This document shows positions 1 to 23,426 of a stretch of 64,000 nucleotides of DNA, in pieces. Positions within the stretch are counted from its first letter, which is position 1. The number at the start of each line of letters is the position of its first letter. Position numbers and translations under genes: made by a program. The DNA is from Perca fluviatilis (lineage: Eukaryota; Chordata; Actinopteri; Perciformes; Percidae), in assembly GCF_010015445.1 (NCBI RefSeq), contig NC_053114.1, positions 29,753,079 to 29,817,078 of the forward strand. Reading direction: 5' to 3'. Below the pieces are notes generated by a model. The model was not told the DNA's origin, ran no database searches, and saw only the letters and a program-made list of their open reading frames with translations.

Positions 1-2296
<2,296 letters not shown>

Positions 2297-2369
2297 TTAG
2301 TCACAGATACATAAATGGCAGTACGTGAACACAGACACCAAACCAGAAACACATATCAAGTGACATATA

Positions 2370-3498
2370 GGGCCCTATTTTAACGATCTGAAACGCAAGT
2401 ATGAAACGCAAAACGCAAGTAGCTTTGTGGGTGGATCTCGGCCGCTGTTGCTATTATACCGGCGGGATAAATGACTCTTGTGCCAGACGCAAATCTAAAA
2501 TGGGTTGGTCTGAAGTAGCTAGGTGTGGTTTGGGCGTAACGTGAAAATAACCAATCAGAGCGTCATCTCACATTCCCTTTAAGAACAGGCGCTTGTTCCA
2601 TGGCGGATTGCTATTATGACGGCGGATTTGCCTGGCGCACGCCAGCGGGAGCTGTCCGGGATGCGGCAAAGTAATAAATACCTGTCTTGGCCGGGTGGCG
2701 ATGTTGCTGCGGCCCCTCGGGCGCATCTCCTCAAGTCTGGAGAGGATTGCTGCAGCCATGGAGCGTGGGCCTCCAAACGCACCACCTGCACCTGTTGTGC
2801 CCCTAACCTCCTCCCCCCCCCACTCCATCTCCGTCCACCCGCTCCACCAGGAGCGCATCGCGCATTACTCCCAGGCCAGATTCCGCCGGAGTGTCCAATC
2901 CCGTCGTAGTTCAACATCACGTCTCCTTAATTCCTCTAATATTTCCTCATTTATGTCATCAACACATCCATGATTCATGGAAATGTTGTGTAAAACACAA
3001 CAAGCCACAAAGAATGCTGCGACTTGAGGACTGTACTGTAAAGTGCCTCCTGATCTATCCAAACACCTGAAGCGCATTTTCAGTAATATTTTTCCTTGTA
3101 ATTATGTATGGTTTGCAAAAATGGGAACTGCTGTGTCCGTTTAGATGAGAGATGTGTATGCGCGTTGTGCACACGCTACATTATGGCCAAGCATGCGCCC
3201 CTAAAATAGCATCTGAATAACGCGCTACTGACTTTAGACTAGCGCCACTGACTTTAGACCAGGTTTTTCCTGGTCAGTGGCGGAATTGTTTTCTGAAACT
3301 GCAAAATAGCATGAGAGAACGTTTGCGCCGGAACACGCCTCCTCTTTTCGCTGAACCGCCCCCAGGAGCGCAAATACATTCCCTATTTTACCGACGTGCG
3401 TCTGTGGAGGGAAAAGTCCGCTGTGAGTCGGGTGCAAAATAGGAATGATACATGCCTCGGTGTACAAAGGCAATTGCGCTGAGTGCAAGATAGAGCCC
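2370..3498. mobile_element. decayed PIF/Harbinger-like DNA transposon
   Basis: The left end GGGCCCTATTTTAAC and the right end GTGCAAGATAGAGCCC are imperfect inverted repeats. Both sides are flanked by ATA (2367-2369 and 3499-3501), compatible with the 3-bp target duplication of this superfamily, although TAA/TTA is usual. Inside are a remnant of the nuclease on the minus strand (2865-3077) and a GC-rich plus-strand segment at about 2616-2973. At 1.13 kb it is far shorter than a full element (about 3 kb or more), so most of both genes is gone. Confidence 0.75.
2865..3077 (-). pseudogene. C-terminal remnant of PIF/Harbinger (HARBI1-like) nuclease
   Basis: The minus strand encodes MRFRCLDRSGGTLQYSPQVA then AFFVACCVLHNISMNHG and an acidic tail. 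K/M-x-RFR-x-L, Y-x-P and A-C-x-LHN are the end of the DDE nuclease of Harbinger transposons and of the domesticated HARBI1. The catalytic residues would lie upstream and are absent, so this is a broken copy. It overlaps antisense to an open plus-strand stretch (about 2695-2973) that could be the end of the element's second, Myb-like gene; I cannot confirm that. Confidence 0.7.
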
Positions 3499-3583
3499 AT
3501 AGAGTGTAAATGCACAGCAATCTTCAAAATGTGCAACTTTAATAAACACGTTTTTCAACATTTGAAGAAAAAAAATCAATTTA

Positions 3584-3829
<246 letters not shown>

Positions 3830-5205
3830 TTACCACTATACAAACTGTTTTGTGAAAACTGTTACAAACAAATTCTAAAAAAGGACTACTCAAGTTACAC
3901 CTAAAAATAATACATATCATAAGTACAGTTATGAGGTCACCACATAATGACAGATTTATTTGCTCTAATCAATCACTCTCAGTTAATTACTGGAATTAAA
4001 CCACATTCAGCTTTTTAAATCTGCAGACCTTCAAAAATTGCCAGAATTGTGTGAGCTAAGCATGGCGTAAGTATGTGCTCTATGCAAAATATAGTCTCTC
4101 CCCGATATTAAAAGAGCTATACGACGTGAGAAGAAACAGCTGTAGATTCACAAAGACAAACTGTAATGCAATGTAACACAATGAAAGTATAGGTGTTGTA
4201 AATCCAACAACATTCAATACCTAACTGATGTCTCCATGTTGTGCAAATGCATTTCTTTTCTAAACCTGCAATAACTGATTTTTTTTGGCCAATTGGGGTC
4301 ACTGGAAGCAAGTTGGGAACATAACACTGACATATCATCACCTTAGTAAAGAGTTGCTTATTTATACATCCAACGGTTACAGAGCAACATTATCATTCAT
4401 TCAGAGTCGTATTTCTTGCCATCTAACTAATGCAAGCCCAACATTCACTCTCTTGTTGGTCGTGGTAATTGAGCAAAATATCTGGCTCTTTAGCTGCTAA
4501 ATGCTCAACTATGTTCAGCAGCTAGTCACTTCCTGTATTTGCTGTTTAATGCTAAGCAGGTAGTGTATTGTTAGGTTTGGAGCTTTTTTACTGAAAACTG
4601 TTTCCTGCTACATCCAAAAACTTATGCCATGAGAGCGGTGAGATTGAATCACCACAGTAAGGCTGCAGATCAGACAGCTAAACAATGATCTTAAAGTGTC
4701 TATAAAACTCTGTAAAGCAGAGGGGATGCAGATTCAGGTGCTAATTTTCTGTAGGTTCATCACTATTAGCGACCTCTTTCACATAGAAATATCAATTATA
4801 GACACTTAAACAATGAAAAAATGACTTAATTGTTTTTAGTTGTCTAGAAGATTAATAAAGTGGCAGATAACATTTTTCACATATTTCACACATGAACAGC
4901 TGACAACGGTGTGTCCAGTTCAAAATATAATCACATAATTACATGTATGACAGAGTAACATATTGTTGTTATGTAAGATACAGTATATAACATGCACTGA
5001 AGACTTTTTGTTGATTTCACCAAATTGGATTGTGTTACAGAGAAAACTAGAACTTTTAAAGGCAAACATGCAGCTTCTACATACAGCTACAGACAGAGAA
5101 ACAATGGGTGAAGGCCAGAGATGCTCTTAGAAACAAATAGAAAACAGAGCGGGGAGATTGTGACAGACAAAGAAAGAGTGATTTGTGGTAAAAGAGTGAG
5201 GGATT

Positions 5206-5206
<1 letters not shown>

Positions 5207-5256
<50 letters not shown>
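5207..5256 (+). repeat. (GT)n microsatellite
   Basis: Uninterrupted GT dinucleotides for about 50 bp. Confidence 0.95.
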
Positions 5257-5259
<3 letters not shown>

Positions 5260-6949
5260 CAGACACCTAGCCTCCACACAGAGCCAGACCACTGATATGG
5301 AACAGGACAAACTCTTTTGGTATAGAGCAGAATGGAAAATACTATAGTATCGTAATGGAGTGTAAAAGAGGGCTTGCGGAGCATTACAGACTCTTGAACT
5401 AAGATAATATGTTGACTCTTTGTTTCTCTCTCACTGTGCCTCCATCCCTTTCAATTCTATTCAGCTCAACTCAGTTACATTTAATTCAATTTAAGTGCTT
5501 CAAGGTGCTTGACTGGCATACCTATGAAACAAACACATCCCCAGACTATAAACTGAATCAGAGACAATAAAACATTTTGTTGTGTCCCTTCTGTCTGTAG
5601 TTGAAGGTTTATATATATTTTGGTGCACACAAGTCCCTTTTAGCTCCTTAAACAAAAAATGTGCTTATTCATTTGGTGATTTGGGTAAACTGTATTATTT
5701 TGACTTCATGAAGACAGATGTCAAAGCTATTTTTTTTTTTTTTTTTTTATAGTGCAGCTATTCCAGTATGGGTTTGTAGAGAACTGCTGTGGTTCTGCCT
5801 CTCCACCCCATCTTTCTGTCTATCAATGTCTTTCCTTCCATCTTATACCATATCATATTTCAACAGAGCTTGAGTTAAGTAGCTGAGAAGAGAGCCGTTC
5901 TCCAACCCTCTCTCTCTGACTAGCAGTCTTAGTGTGTGTTGTGGTAACCATTTTTTTCACACTCCCATCAGGATTCAGTTAAAACTAGGACACTGTCTGA
6001 CTAAATGACCCTTGAGGGGCATGTGCGCATGTGTGTGCGCATACTGTATCTATTGCTTGTACGAGTGCACACATCAGAGTATGTGAATAATCTGTGTGCG
6101 TGAAGATAGAGGCAGATTGTTAATGTATGTGTGTTAGAAACTGTGAGATGCATAAAAATGCAAGAAAAAGAAAAGAATCAGACAGAAAAAAGAATATTCA
6201 TCACTCTAACAAAGATTTGAGAGGCAAATCAAAGTATGGCGGTGTTCAGTGTTGAGAGCAGAATCATGAGACTGAACGCTGAAAGAAAAGCAGATACAGA
6301 AAGATATGGCTTGTTTTTCAGACAGGGGAGAGGAAAACAGAAATATAATATACCAGACTTTAGCTACATCCCTTCCTACTCATTCCTACCTCCATGTTTT
6401 TTCTCTGTCTTTAATTATCTCCCTCTTAAAGGATGCCATGGCATTTTTTACTAAAAGGGATACTGTGACTTTGTTCACTTCTAACAACTTGTTGTCTTGG
6501 CACCAACTGTAAGCTTTAAAATGTAACTGCACCCCTTCAATATTCTCCCTGACACATAAAAGAGCAGCCAGTGTTTTGTATTATCTGTTTGGAGATATAG
6601 CTGACCGGCAGGAATAAGACGAGCGATTAAGGTCCAACAGACACTGTGATGTAACTGAAAGGGAATGGTCTCGACACGCCTGCAGGAAGACTACATGTCA
6701 TTTTGTTTTTATCTTATCTTCTACACAATATTGTCAAAATAATGAATTTTTGTTGCTGCGTAGTGCAGTAGGTGTAGTAGAAAAAATGTTGTCTTTCCCT
6801 GTTAAAATGTTAACTGTGCCACTGAGACTGTACTGTAAATAAGATTATTGTTGTTAATGTGTCCATATGTGTGTATGAGTTGCTTTAAGTATGGCTGTGG
6901 GAGTTTTTAAAGATGATTTCCTTTCTCCTATGAATTGATGTGCGATGTC

Positions 6950-7060
6950 CAAGTCCTTTCTCAGTGGACTTTGCAAGTTTTCTCTGTGTCTGCATGGGTT
7001 CACTCCAGCTTCCTCCCACAGCTCCAAAACATGAAAATCAGGTAAACTGGATATATGAAA
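6950..7060 (+). repeat. fragment of a tRNA-derived fish SINE body
   Basis: Words such as TGGACTTTGCAAGTTTTCTC, TGTCTGCATGGGTTCACTCC and CTTCCTCCCACAGCTCCAAA correspond to the remembered body of a fish SINE (GGAGTTTGCATGTTCTCCCC, GCATGGGTT, CTTCCTCCCACAGTCCAAA). The tRNA-like head is missing. It is diverged and short. Confidence 0.55.
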
Positions 7061-8042
7061 TTGTCAATAGGTAGGAAAATAATTAAGTAACAGAACAGGT
7101 AAAGACGATAATATACATATACATAATTCTAGTCCCATGATCTTCTCTGAAAGCAAACTATGATATATTACATTCTAGTCAAGGCTTATACACCGTTTTA
7201 GAAGAGTGCCATTCTGAAATAGTGTGTCATGTAATGTAACAGCTGTCTGGTGAGATGGCATGCTTGGCTGAAAATTGAAAATGTCACAGTGGCCGTTTAA
7301 AACTGCTTATGTTTTATGGCTGATACTGTGAGATAGATTGCCTCGGTATGAACTCGCTCCCAAGTTGAGACATCCTGACTTTGGCTTTCAAATTGGATTC
7401 TTTTCAATCGGCAGATTAAATCAGACGCTGTGTATTAATCTCCCATGACAGCATGAGCTGTGGGCAAAATGCTGAATGATAAGGCCTGCAATGGTCAGTG
7501 AGCATCTGTTTTAGTAGTGCCTGTTGACCTGCATAATTTCACTGAGGCTGGATGTCCAACTTGGGAGTGGGGGCAGATTGTACAATTAACAATATGGCTG
7601 CCAGTAACACAGAGTGAAAGGCAAAAAAGAAGAAGACAATAAGTTACTAATAGGAACACCTGCACCAACTCCCTCCCCCCTCTCCACTGTCTCTGACTCT
7701 CTGGCTGTAGGCTACCTTCTTTCAGTCACCTTGCCCTACTGACCCCACTTCTGTTTTTATGTTCATGAAGAGGGGGCCGTCAGTCTATAAACTAACTACT
7801 GTTTGAAACTTCACCATCCTCAAACTTGTCTCACACACAAAAAACAAACAGCTGGCTGCTTGCAAAAGTAAATTGTGGCAAAGACGAGGCACAGTTGCGT
7901 GTGAGCGTAACTGGGATTTTAATATCTGAGTCATCATCAGAAACTCAGTTAAAACAAGTCAAAAAGGCAACTTACTTTAAATATGTTTCAATATGTTTCA
8001 AGTGTGATTAATTTGCTAAAACTGTAGCATTTCCTTTCAGTA

Positions 8043-8231
8043 GTTACCTCCACCAAAATGTTTTCAGTTCGGTTTGCTTGTTCGTTTCGTAACTATATCA
8101 TTTCCATAAAACTTGGTGGAACGGTGTAGCGTGGGCCAAGGAATAACCCATTGAATTTAGGAACGAGATAGCGAGATAGAGCATGGCCTTGGCAGACGTC
8201 TGCTCTCTCCGAGGGCCCTTCTAATTTCTTC
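8043..8231 (+). repeat. dispersed repeat, CCTCCACCAAAATG ... CTTGGCAGACG type
   Basis: Starts at TTACCTCCACCAAAATGTTT, contains AACTTGGTGGAACGGTGT and GGGCCAAGGAATAACCCATT, and ends GGCCTTGGCAGACGTCTGCT. I recognise the order of these words as a widespread repeat that starts CCTCCGCCAAGGAGGTTATG and ends GGCGGAGGTATGCGCTC. This copy is short and diverged. Class not determined. Confidence 0.5.
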
Positions 8232-8271
8232 AGAGTTTGGTCCAATTTTCTATTTTCCAAAACAAAAAAAT

Positions 8272-8446
8272 GGGACAGTGGTGCAATGGTAAGCGCTATC
8301 GGCTACAGCAGGGGTTCAAAAATGCTGGACGACTGGGGCCATTCGTTGAGTTTGCTTGTTTTCCCCTGTGCCTGCATGGGTTTCCAATACTCCCAAAACG
8401 TGCATCATGTGTTGTCTCTCTATATGTGGTAGCCCTGTGATTAGTC
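8272..8446 (+). repeat. diverged tRNA-derived SINE
   Basis: Head: GGGACAGTGGTGCAATGGTA with AGCGCTATCGGC, resembling a tRNA A-box region; then GGGGTTCAAAAATGC as a weak B box. The body GAGTTTGCTTGTTTTCCCCT, GCCTGCATGGG and CTCCCAAAACGTGCAT follows the order of a well-known fish SINE, ending CTCTATATGTGGTAGCCCTG. Diverged enough that the promoter boxes are unlikely to work. Confidence 0.6.
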
Positions 8447-9108
8447 TCGCTTTGCCAGAGCTGTCAGCTGGTATAGTCTCCACCCTCCTGCTGAGCAGCT
8501 ACAGTACAGTATAGGTAATGTAGGGGTGCATGATCTGAAAAAAAGAGCTAAATGAATGTAGTCATGGTCTCAAAAACCGCAATGCTTATTTATGCTTTAC
8601 TGTTTTCCAATGGATGACGTAATTGTAACTTATACTGCAGTACTGGATTAATTTCACTCTTAAAGTATGAATGAAATAATTTGATACAAATCTTTGAGAT
8701 TTAAAATTAATATAATAGGTCCTTTTTCTTTAGTGTTTAGGTGAAGAAATTAAAAACATCATCTTGAAAGCTTAATTAATCAATCAGACCCTTGTTTGTT
8801 GTCCAACATTAAATTCCGATCAAGATTACTTAATTTGCCAAGCATGGGATTTAGTGTATTTACAAACTACTTTTCAGCATTTATTTTCTGTTTTAAGCAA
8901 ACTCCAAGCTTTCTCCTCTGAGGAAAAGAAACAAGGTGCACACAATGGCCTGCTGTGCTAGTTTGTATAGGAAATTTCCAATTTGGTTTTATGTTTACTT
9001 GAAGATTTTTCTAAGTTTTACTTGATGACCAGATTTTCACTGTTTCCTGTGTTTAACAAACTTCAAACTCCATATGTCACGTATTCCAACAAGTGACTGT
9101 GTTCCTCA

Positions 9109-9501
<393 letters not shown>

Positions 9502-9677
9502 TCACATCACACAAGCACAAATACCACAGAGTCAAGAGGGTGAGTGTATATGTGCGTGTGGGTAATTACACCAAGCTGGTTTGCACTCAGCGAACATTGA
9601 ACAAAACATTGTTGCTACGTATGAATACCTGAAAGCAATTCATCATTTGTCTACCAAACATTTATATCAGTCTGTCA

Positions 9678-12408
<2,731 letters not shown>

Positions 12409-12481
12409 CTTCACAGCGAGGTACAGCCGCAGACCAAACAACGTTTCCCTCCTGGATGATGCAAGTGACCTGATCAGACCC
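12409..12481 (-). CDS. csmd1: csmd1 exon: second part of Sushi domain 4
   Basis: A small 73-nt exon encoding GSDQVTCIIQEGNVVWSAAV followed by PRCE. It supplies cysteines 3 and 4 and the conserved Trp of the Sushi domain begun at 13129-13250. The acceptor is AG at 12482-12483 (TATTTCCAG) and the donor GTAAAC at 12408, followed in transcript sense by a short CA/AC repeat. It goes from phase 0 to phase 1. The split matches remembered human CSMD1 (KTQ then GSESITCILQDGNVVW). Confidence 0.9.
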
Positions 12482-13398
<917 letters not shown>

Positions 13399-13964
13399 CT
13401 ACAGACTATAGTATGGATATTTAAATCGTTGAAAGTGGTCCAGAATACATATTACATAATTTGATAATTTGAACAACGTTTTCTGGTTTTTCCAATTACT
13501 TTCAATACCTGAAAATTGGTTCTACCAGAGAGAAAAAATTTTTTGAAAACCATTGCTTTATCACTGTCAGTAAATGTGACATCTCGACTGATATGGAAAT
13601 ATGGGAATGGAATTATCTTCACGTGGATTGAACCCTGTCATGTTTAGCTTATATCATCCCCATTCCAGAGATTAACCTGATCCCACCCAGAGCACACACC
13701 CAGTGATTGGACATGTCTCAGGTTGATTAGCTACTGATGGAGAGGAAATGAGAGCTGATAGAGAAAGAAAAGGATAGAGAAAAAAAATTCAGACCTAGAG
13801 ACGAAAGGGCACATACACAAACACAACGAATACACAAATATATTATCAAATACACGTGTAGAGCACACACACATACATAGAAAATAACCATGAATACTTT
13901 CCCACACCAGATATAGAAGTGGTGGAAAATGTTGAGAGGGATAAAAAAAGAGGAGAGGGATTTA

Positions 13965-13991
13965 AACACACACACACACACACATCCACAT

Positions 13992-14035
<44 letters not shown>
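13965..14035 (+). repeat. compound (AC)n (AT)n microsatellite
   Basis: An AC run, a short CATCCACATAC break, then about 20 AT repeats. Confidence 0.95.
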
Positions 14036-14039
<4 letters not shown>

Positions 14040-14214
14040 AAACATTGGAAAACACAGAAAATGACATTAAACAAAATATGTAAACTCAGAGGAGGGAGGA
14101 AAGAGAGAATGCTGTGAGTGTTTCAGATAAAGAAAGTGTTAGACAAGGTTGTGTTTGCAAAAGAAGAAACAACAGAGAAGAAAGTCTGAGTAATGGATGG
14201 GAGACACAGAATGG

Positions 14215-14216
<2 letters not shown>

Positions 14217-14259
<43 letters not shown>
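14217..14259 (+). repeat. poly-A run of 43 bases
   Basis: Uninterrupted A run. I see no LINE or SINE body directly 5' of it, so it is not clearly a retroposon tail. Confidence 0.9.
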
Positions 14260-14263
<4 letters not shown>

Positions 14264-16068
14264 GAGTCAAAGGGCTCTGCCGTCAAGCGAGAGCATTGTA
14301 CAGCACAAGGTGTAGCTTTGAACTGGCAACATATTTCTTCTTTAAGGGGTGCAGTAAGGTTGTTTTTTTCCTCGTTTAAATGTTTTTCTTGTATCTTGGT
14401 TCCAAGTGAGTTTTGGTGTCATTTTGCACCAGTCAACACATGCTAAGACCAGGTCAGCAAGGCACTGTACTGCAGCTATCGCAGTCAATCCCAAACAGTG
14501 TGATGTATTGAATCAGAATCATAACTGCTTATATAACTGTACAGCTTAAATTTCATAGCGGTGTGAAAGAAAAGACTGTTATAGAAGAAAATCCATAGTT
14601 ATTTGTGTATAATAAATTATGGGAACCAAAAATGTTTTAAATTAGCTATAAGAGATTATGGTTTTGTTGATATAACTATTCCTAATCCAAATATACTAGC
14701 ATTGATGTCAGTAAACTGAAGCTAATCTTTAAATGTGGCAGCCATTTACCCCATAGCATCACTTTACCTTAACTTTAAAGTCATACATTAATAACATGTA
14801 TTATTATCTGTGTGCATTACTGCAGCCTGGTGTGTCACATTTCATATTTTACTTTCACATTCAACATTATTTATATAAACATATAATGATATACTCACAG
14901 CAATCCCCATTGATATTCATATATGCATTAAAATGTTAATAGACCAAATCATTGAAACAGCACAATGATGCCTGATCTTTCTTAAGTCCCAGTGTAGAAT
15001 TTATGTGATCAGACATTCAAATTACATTCTCAAAAAGTTTCATCATCAAAAACTATATGAATGTAGTTAAAATTTTGTCTTTTTTAAGAACATGAACATT
15101 AGTAACTGTTGACAATACAAACATTGCATAATATATTCAAAACAAGCGCAGTATAAAGAGGATTTCTGTATTTGTACATTACTTTTAGAAATGTTTGAGT
15201 AAAAAAGGACTCTAATGGCATAGTTTTGCTTCAAATTGTGCATCAAACCTTTCATTTGTGTTAAAAATAGTTTGCGTTAGGATTAGAGATGGGACTTTTC
15301 ATTAAACATTATGTGGTGGTAAAGAGGCTAAATATAATTTAGTATGTTCATTTGTCAAATGTAATCTCTCAAGGAAGAGTCAGAGACAAGGTCATTTGTT
15401 AGGCAGTGTGTGAAATGGTGCAAAACTGCACAGAGAGTTAATCAGAGTCAGTGATGCACAACTAGTTTAGCTTAGAGCAGATACATATACATGCTGCAGT
15501 AGTCAGGTTCAAAGCTGACAATGGGACATGTTTAACTAAGTAAAGCATGAGTAAAACATAAACACAAATGATAAGTCAAGCAGAAAGCAATGACACGGCA
15601 AGAGCGAGACCGTAGGTTGAAGTTGCTTTACAAAAAGGTAAGACCATCTATACATTATAAACAAACTTTTCTGTTTTTATCTCTTTGTGTTTGATCATAC
15701 ACTGCCACAAACTGCTGTATCTAGCAAGAAGCCCTTTCTCCTCCATTCTGATGAGCTGACCTCAAAAATCTGCTGCTCATGTTTACTGCTGTCATTTTTA
15801 GATTGTCGAACAATTTTCTGCTATCAAAACTCCATTGTATCTGCTCTGGAAACATCTCAAACATGATGTCATGCTGACGTTTGACTGGATAACTACAGGA
15901 GTACGAAAAATACACTGATACACAACAAAATCGGCACACTAATGTACATTACAAATAACGGTGTCTAAACCATTTTAGGTTGCATTTTTAGTTTGATTTT
16001 GTTGCATGCAGATACAGACACAGATAGACAGACAGACACAGATATATAGGTAGGTAGGCGGCACATAC

Positions 16069-16209
16069 TGGTGTAGCTGATATTGAAGCCTTTTCCAGTA
16101 TTAGAATGATCAGATTGAAATTCCAGTCTCATGATGTGTCCATTCGAGGCAATCTGTGATGGAACATCTTTTCCTGAGAACGTTCCAAATGTTTGTGGCT
16201 CAGACAGTC
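16069..16209 (-). CDS. csmd1: csmd1 exon: second part of CUB domain 4
   Basis: Recognised by direct translation of the minus strand. It encodes LSEPQTFGTFSGKDVPSQIA, SNGHIMRLEFQSDHSNTGKG and FNISYT. The pattern G-T-F-S-G then LEFQSDHS then GF is the C-terminal half of a CUB domain, and NIS is a possible glycosylation site. The acceptor is AG at 16210-16211 after CTATTTTAG; the donor is GTATGT at 16068. It is 141 nt, phase 1 to 1, and connects exactly to 20589-20774 upstream and 13129-13250 downstream (junction TTFGQNEC). Confidence 0.9.
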
Positions 16210-20832
<4,623 letters not shown>

Positions 20833-20949
20833 TCATTGGGTAAGAATGCCAGCAAAAAGACAAATACATACAGTAAATATTGCAGTAGGTAAGAAAGAAT
20901 AAAGGATCATGCAAAATTAGGATGAAAAATAATTACGGGAAAACATTTA

Positions 20950-21294
<345 letters not shown>

Positions 21295-22347
21295 TTAAAT
21301 AGCAATAACATGCATACATGATTTTTAGATAGTCGGTGAATCAAATCTGAACATTCATTATGTGGTATTTACATTAATGTAGCTATGTTCCTTCTCACAT
21401 ATATTGCTGGCTGTCCAAGTTGCACATTTTACATCTTTGTCACTAAGCTATGGTTTTTTACAAACTTTTTCAGACTTGTGGCTAGGGTTAAGATTAATGT
21501 GGGTCTATCATTGAATGAGTCTGCTGCCTGTGAACAGACTCTATGCTGTCTGAACACAAAGGCCATACTTAAAATGTATGCAATTGCTACTTTCTTTGGG
21601 AGACAGCTGGCAGCAGTGCTGGTTGTCAACAGGTTGACAAATGCTAAGAACTGACAACTCTTAAATGGACTAGCAGCAAAGTTATTACGTCTGTATGGAG
21701 AGGCAAAAGGGTGAACATGCCGAGTCTTTTATTCTACATTGCTGTGTTAAGAAATACAACCTATGTCAAATTCATTTTATTGATTCCCTTCTAACAGCTA
21801 ATTGTCATCAGTGTAATTATAGTGTAATCCAGCTTTAATTGTGAAAGGCAAAACAAATAGTGGAGGCACACAGGAAGATGAAAACACACACACTGATCCA
21901 TGCGTACTCTTGTTAGGAAACCAGCAGGAGGTAAAATACATTGTATAACATATGATTGCTTCCCAAACACACATGTTCTTTCTCTCCTTTCTTTATCTTT
22001 CCCTTTCTGTTTCTGCCTGTCCTCCTTTCAACTTGTCTTTCTCTCCCACTGTGCTCAATTTTCTTCTTATCGCTCCCACTCTCTCAATCTGATTCAATAC
22101 ACTATGCTTTATTGGCATGAGTGTCACATTAGCAGTATTGCCGAACTGGCCTGCAATCATATTCCATTCATTGTGTCAGTCTTTTTTTAATCCCTTTTTC
22201 CCATAATGATAGTGTGGTTTTATCCACTGCTCTTCCCTCTTTTCCCTACTTTAAAATTTGACATTCTACCAGACGTCTGTCAGCTTGTAACACATACTCC
22301 ACCATGCTTCTGGATTCGCTTTGGGCAAATACATCTCAAGGTGAGCA

Positions 22348-22373
22348 GTGTGTGTGTGTGTGTGTGTGTGTGA

Positions 22374-22413
<40 letters not shown>
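22348..22413 (+). repeat. (GT)n microsatellite
   Basis: About 33 GT units with one GAGTAT interruption. Confidence 0.93.
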
Positions 22414-22415
<2 letters not shown>

Positions 22416-22753
22416 CTACACTTTTACTATTTGTTGGGATGTAAGTACACCCACAAGAATAGAATACTCAAAGAAGTGGCAGGCATGTGTGTGTGGCCCA
22501 GAGCTAGTTGTCACACAGTTGACGTGTCAGGATGAATATCAGCGATCTTGAGCCCTTGGTAAGACTGTAATTATGGTGGGATCTGGTTCTTTTGCTCACT
22601 ATTTTGTCTTTTTTTAGTTAGCTATTAATTTTTTAATAAAAAAAGTTTTCTTTTATTTCTGTCATTTTTTTCTGAAGTGCAGTACCTAGATTTACAACTC
22701 AATACAGCATTTTAAGGGGATCTAAACACATTTTGTGTGTTTTAGCCCATTGA

Positions 22754-22754
<1 letters not shown>

Positions 22755-22787
<33 letters not shown>
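22755..22787 (+). repeat. (AC)n microsatellite
   Basis: Uninterrupted AC repeat. Confidence 0.93.
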
Positions 22788-22792
<5 letters not shown>

Positions 22793-23358
22793 GTTTAGAT
22801 TACAACCACATTTGGTTTCACTTCATGCAAGTACAATATGAATACATACATGCAGAGAACGGAAACTGCTTGATGTAGGTAATCAATCACAATGAACAAT
22901 TTACAGTCTGTAAAGTTGTTATGATAAAGTTATGCTATCATCACATTTGTATGCAGGTAGTGTAAACTGCTTGTGTAAAACCTGAACATGAGCTTTCAAA
23001 CAGCAATCATTATACTGCATTATATTGAAGGTATCCAGATGCATGCATGCATGTTTTATAAAGTAACTATCTCACTGATACTTCTGATTCTGCAAAATAA
23101 TCTTGAAGACATTCAATGCTAATTTTCAGTCCTTTGATGAAGAAAAAAATGAGTACATTATGTACATCGTTACTCTTTTCACAACCAATTGCCATCAAAC
23201 TGAAAACTTGGCAGTAGCATTTTACTGAAAGCTTCAATTATTATAATGGGCAGTGTGTGTTTGAGATATTAACTCACTGTTTTTTTCTCTCCAAACATGC
23301 ACACAAAAACACACAGTGATTGACAAGTTTTGTATGACATCATTCAAAAGCAAGACAG

Positions 23359-23360
<2 letters not shown>

Positions 23361-23416
<56 letters not shown>

Positions 23417-23426
23417 TCACACACAC
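23361..23426 (+). repeat. (AC)n microsatellite
   Basis: A pure AC run to about 23410, then an interrupted GCACACTCAC tail. Confidence 0.93.

Noticed and set aside
2568..2920. Two long minus-strand open frames in a GC-rich block
   Set aside because: They lie inside the Harbinger-like element, have low-complexity Arg/Gly composition and no domain; probably out-of-frame shadows.
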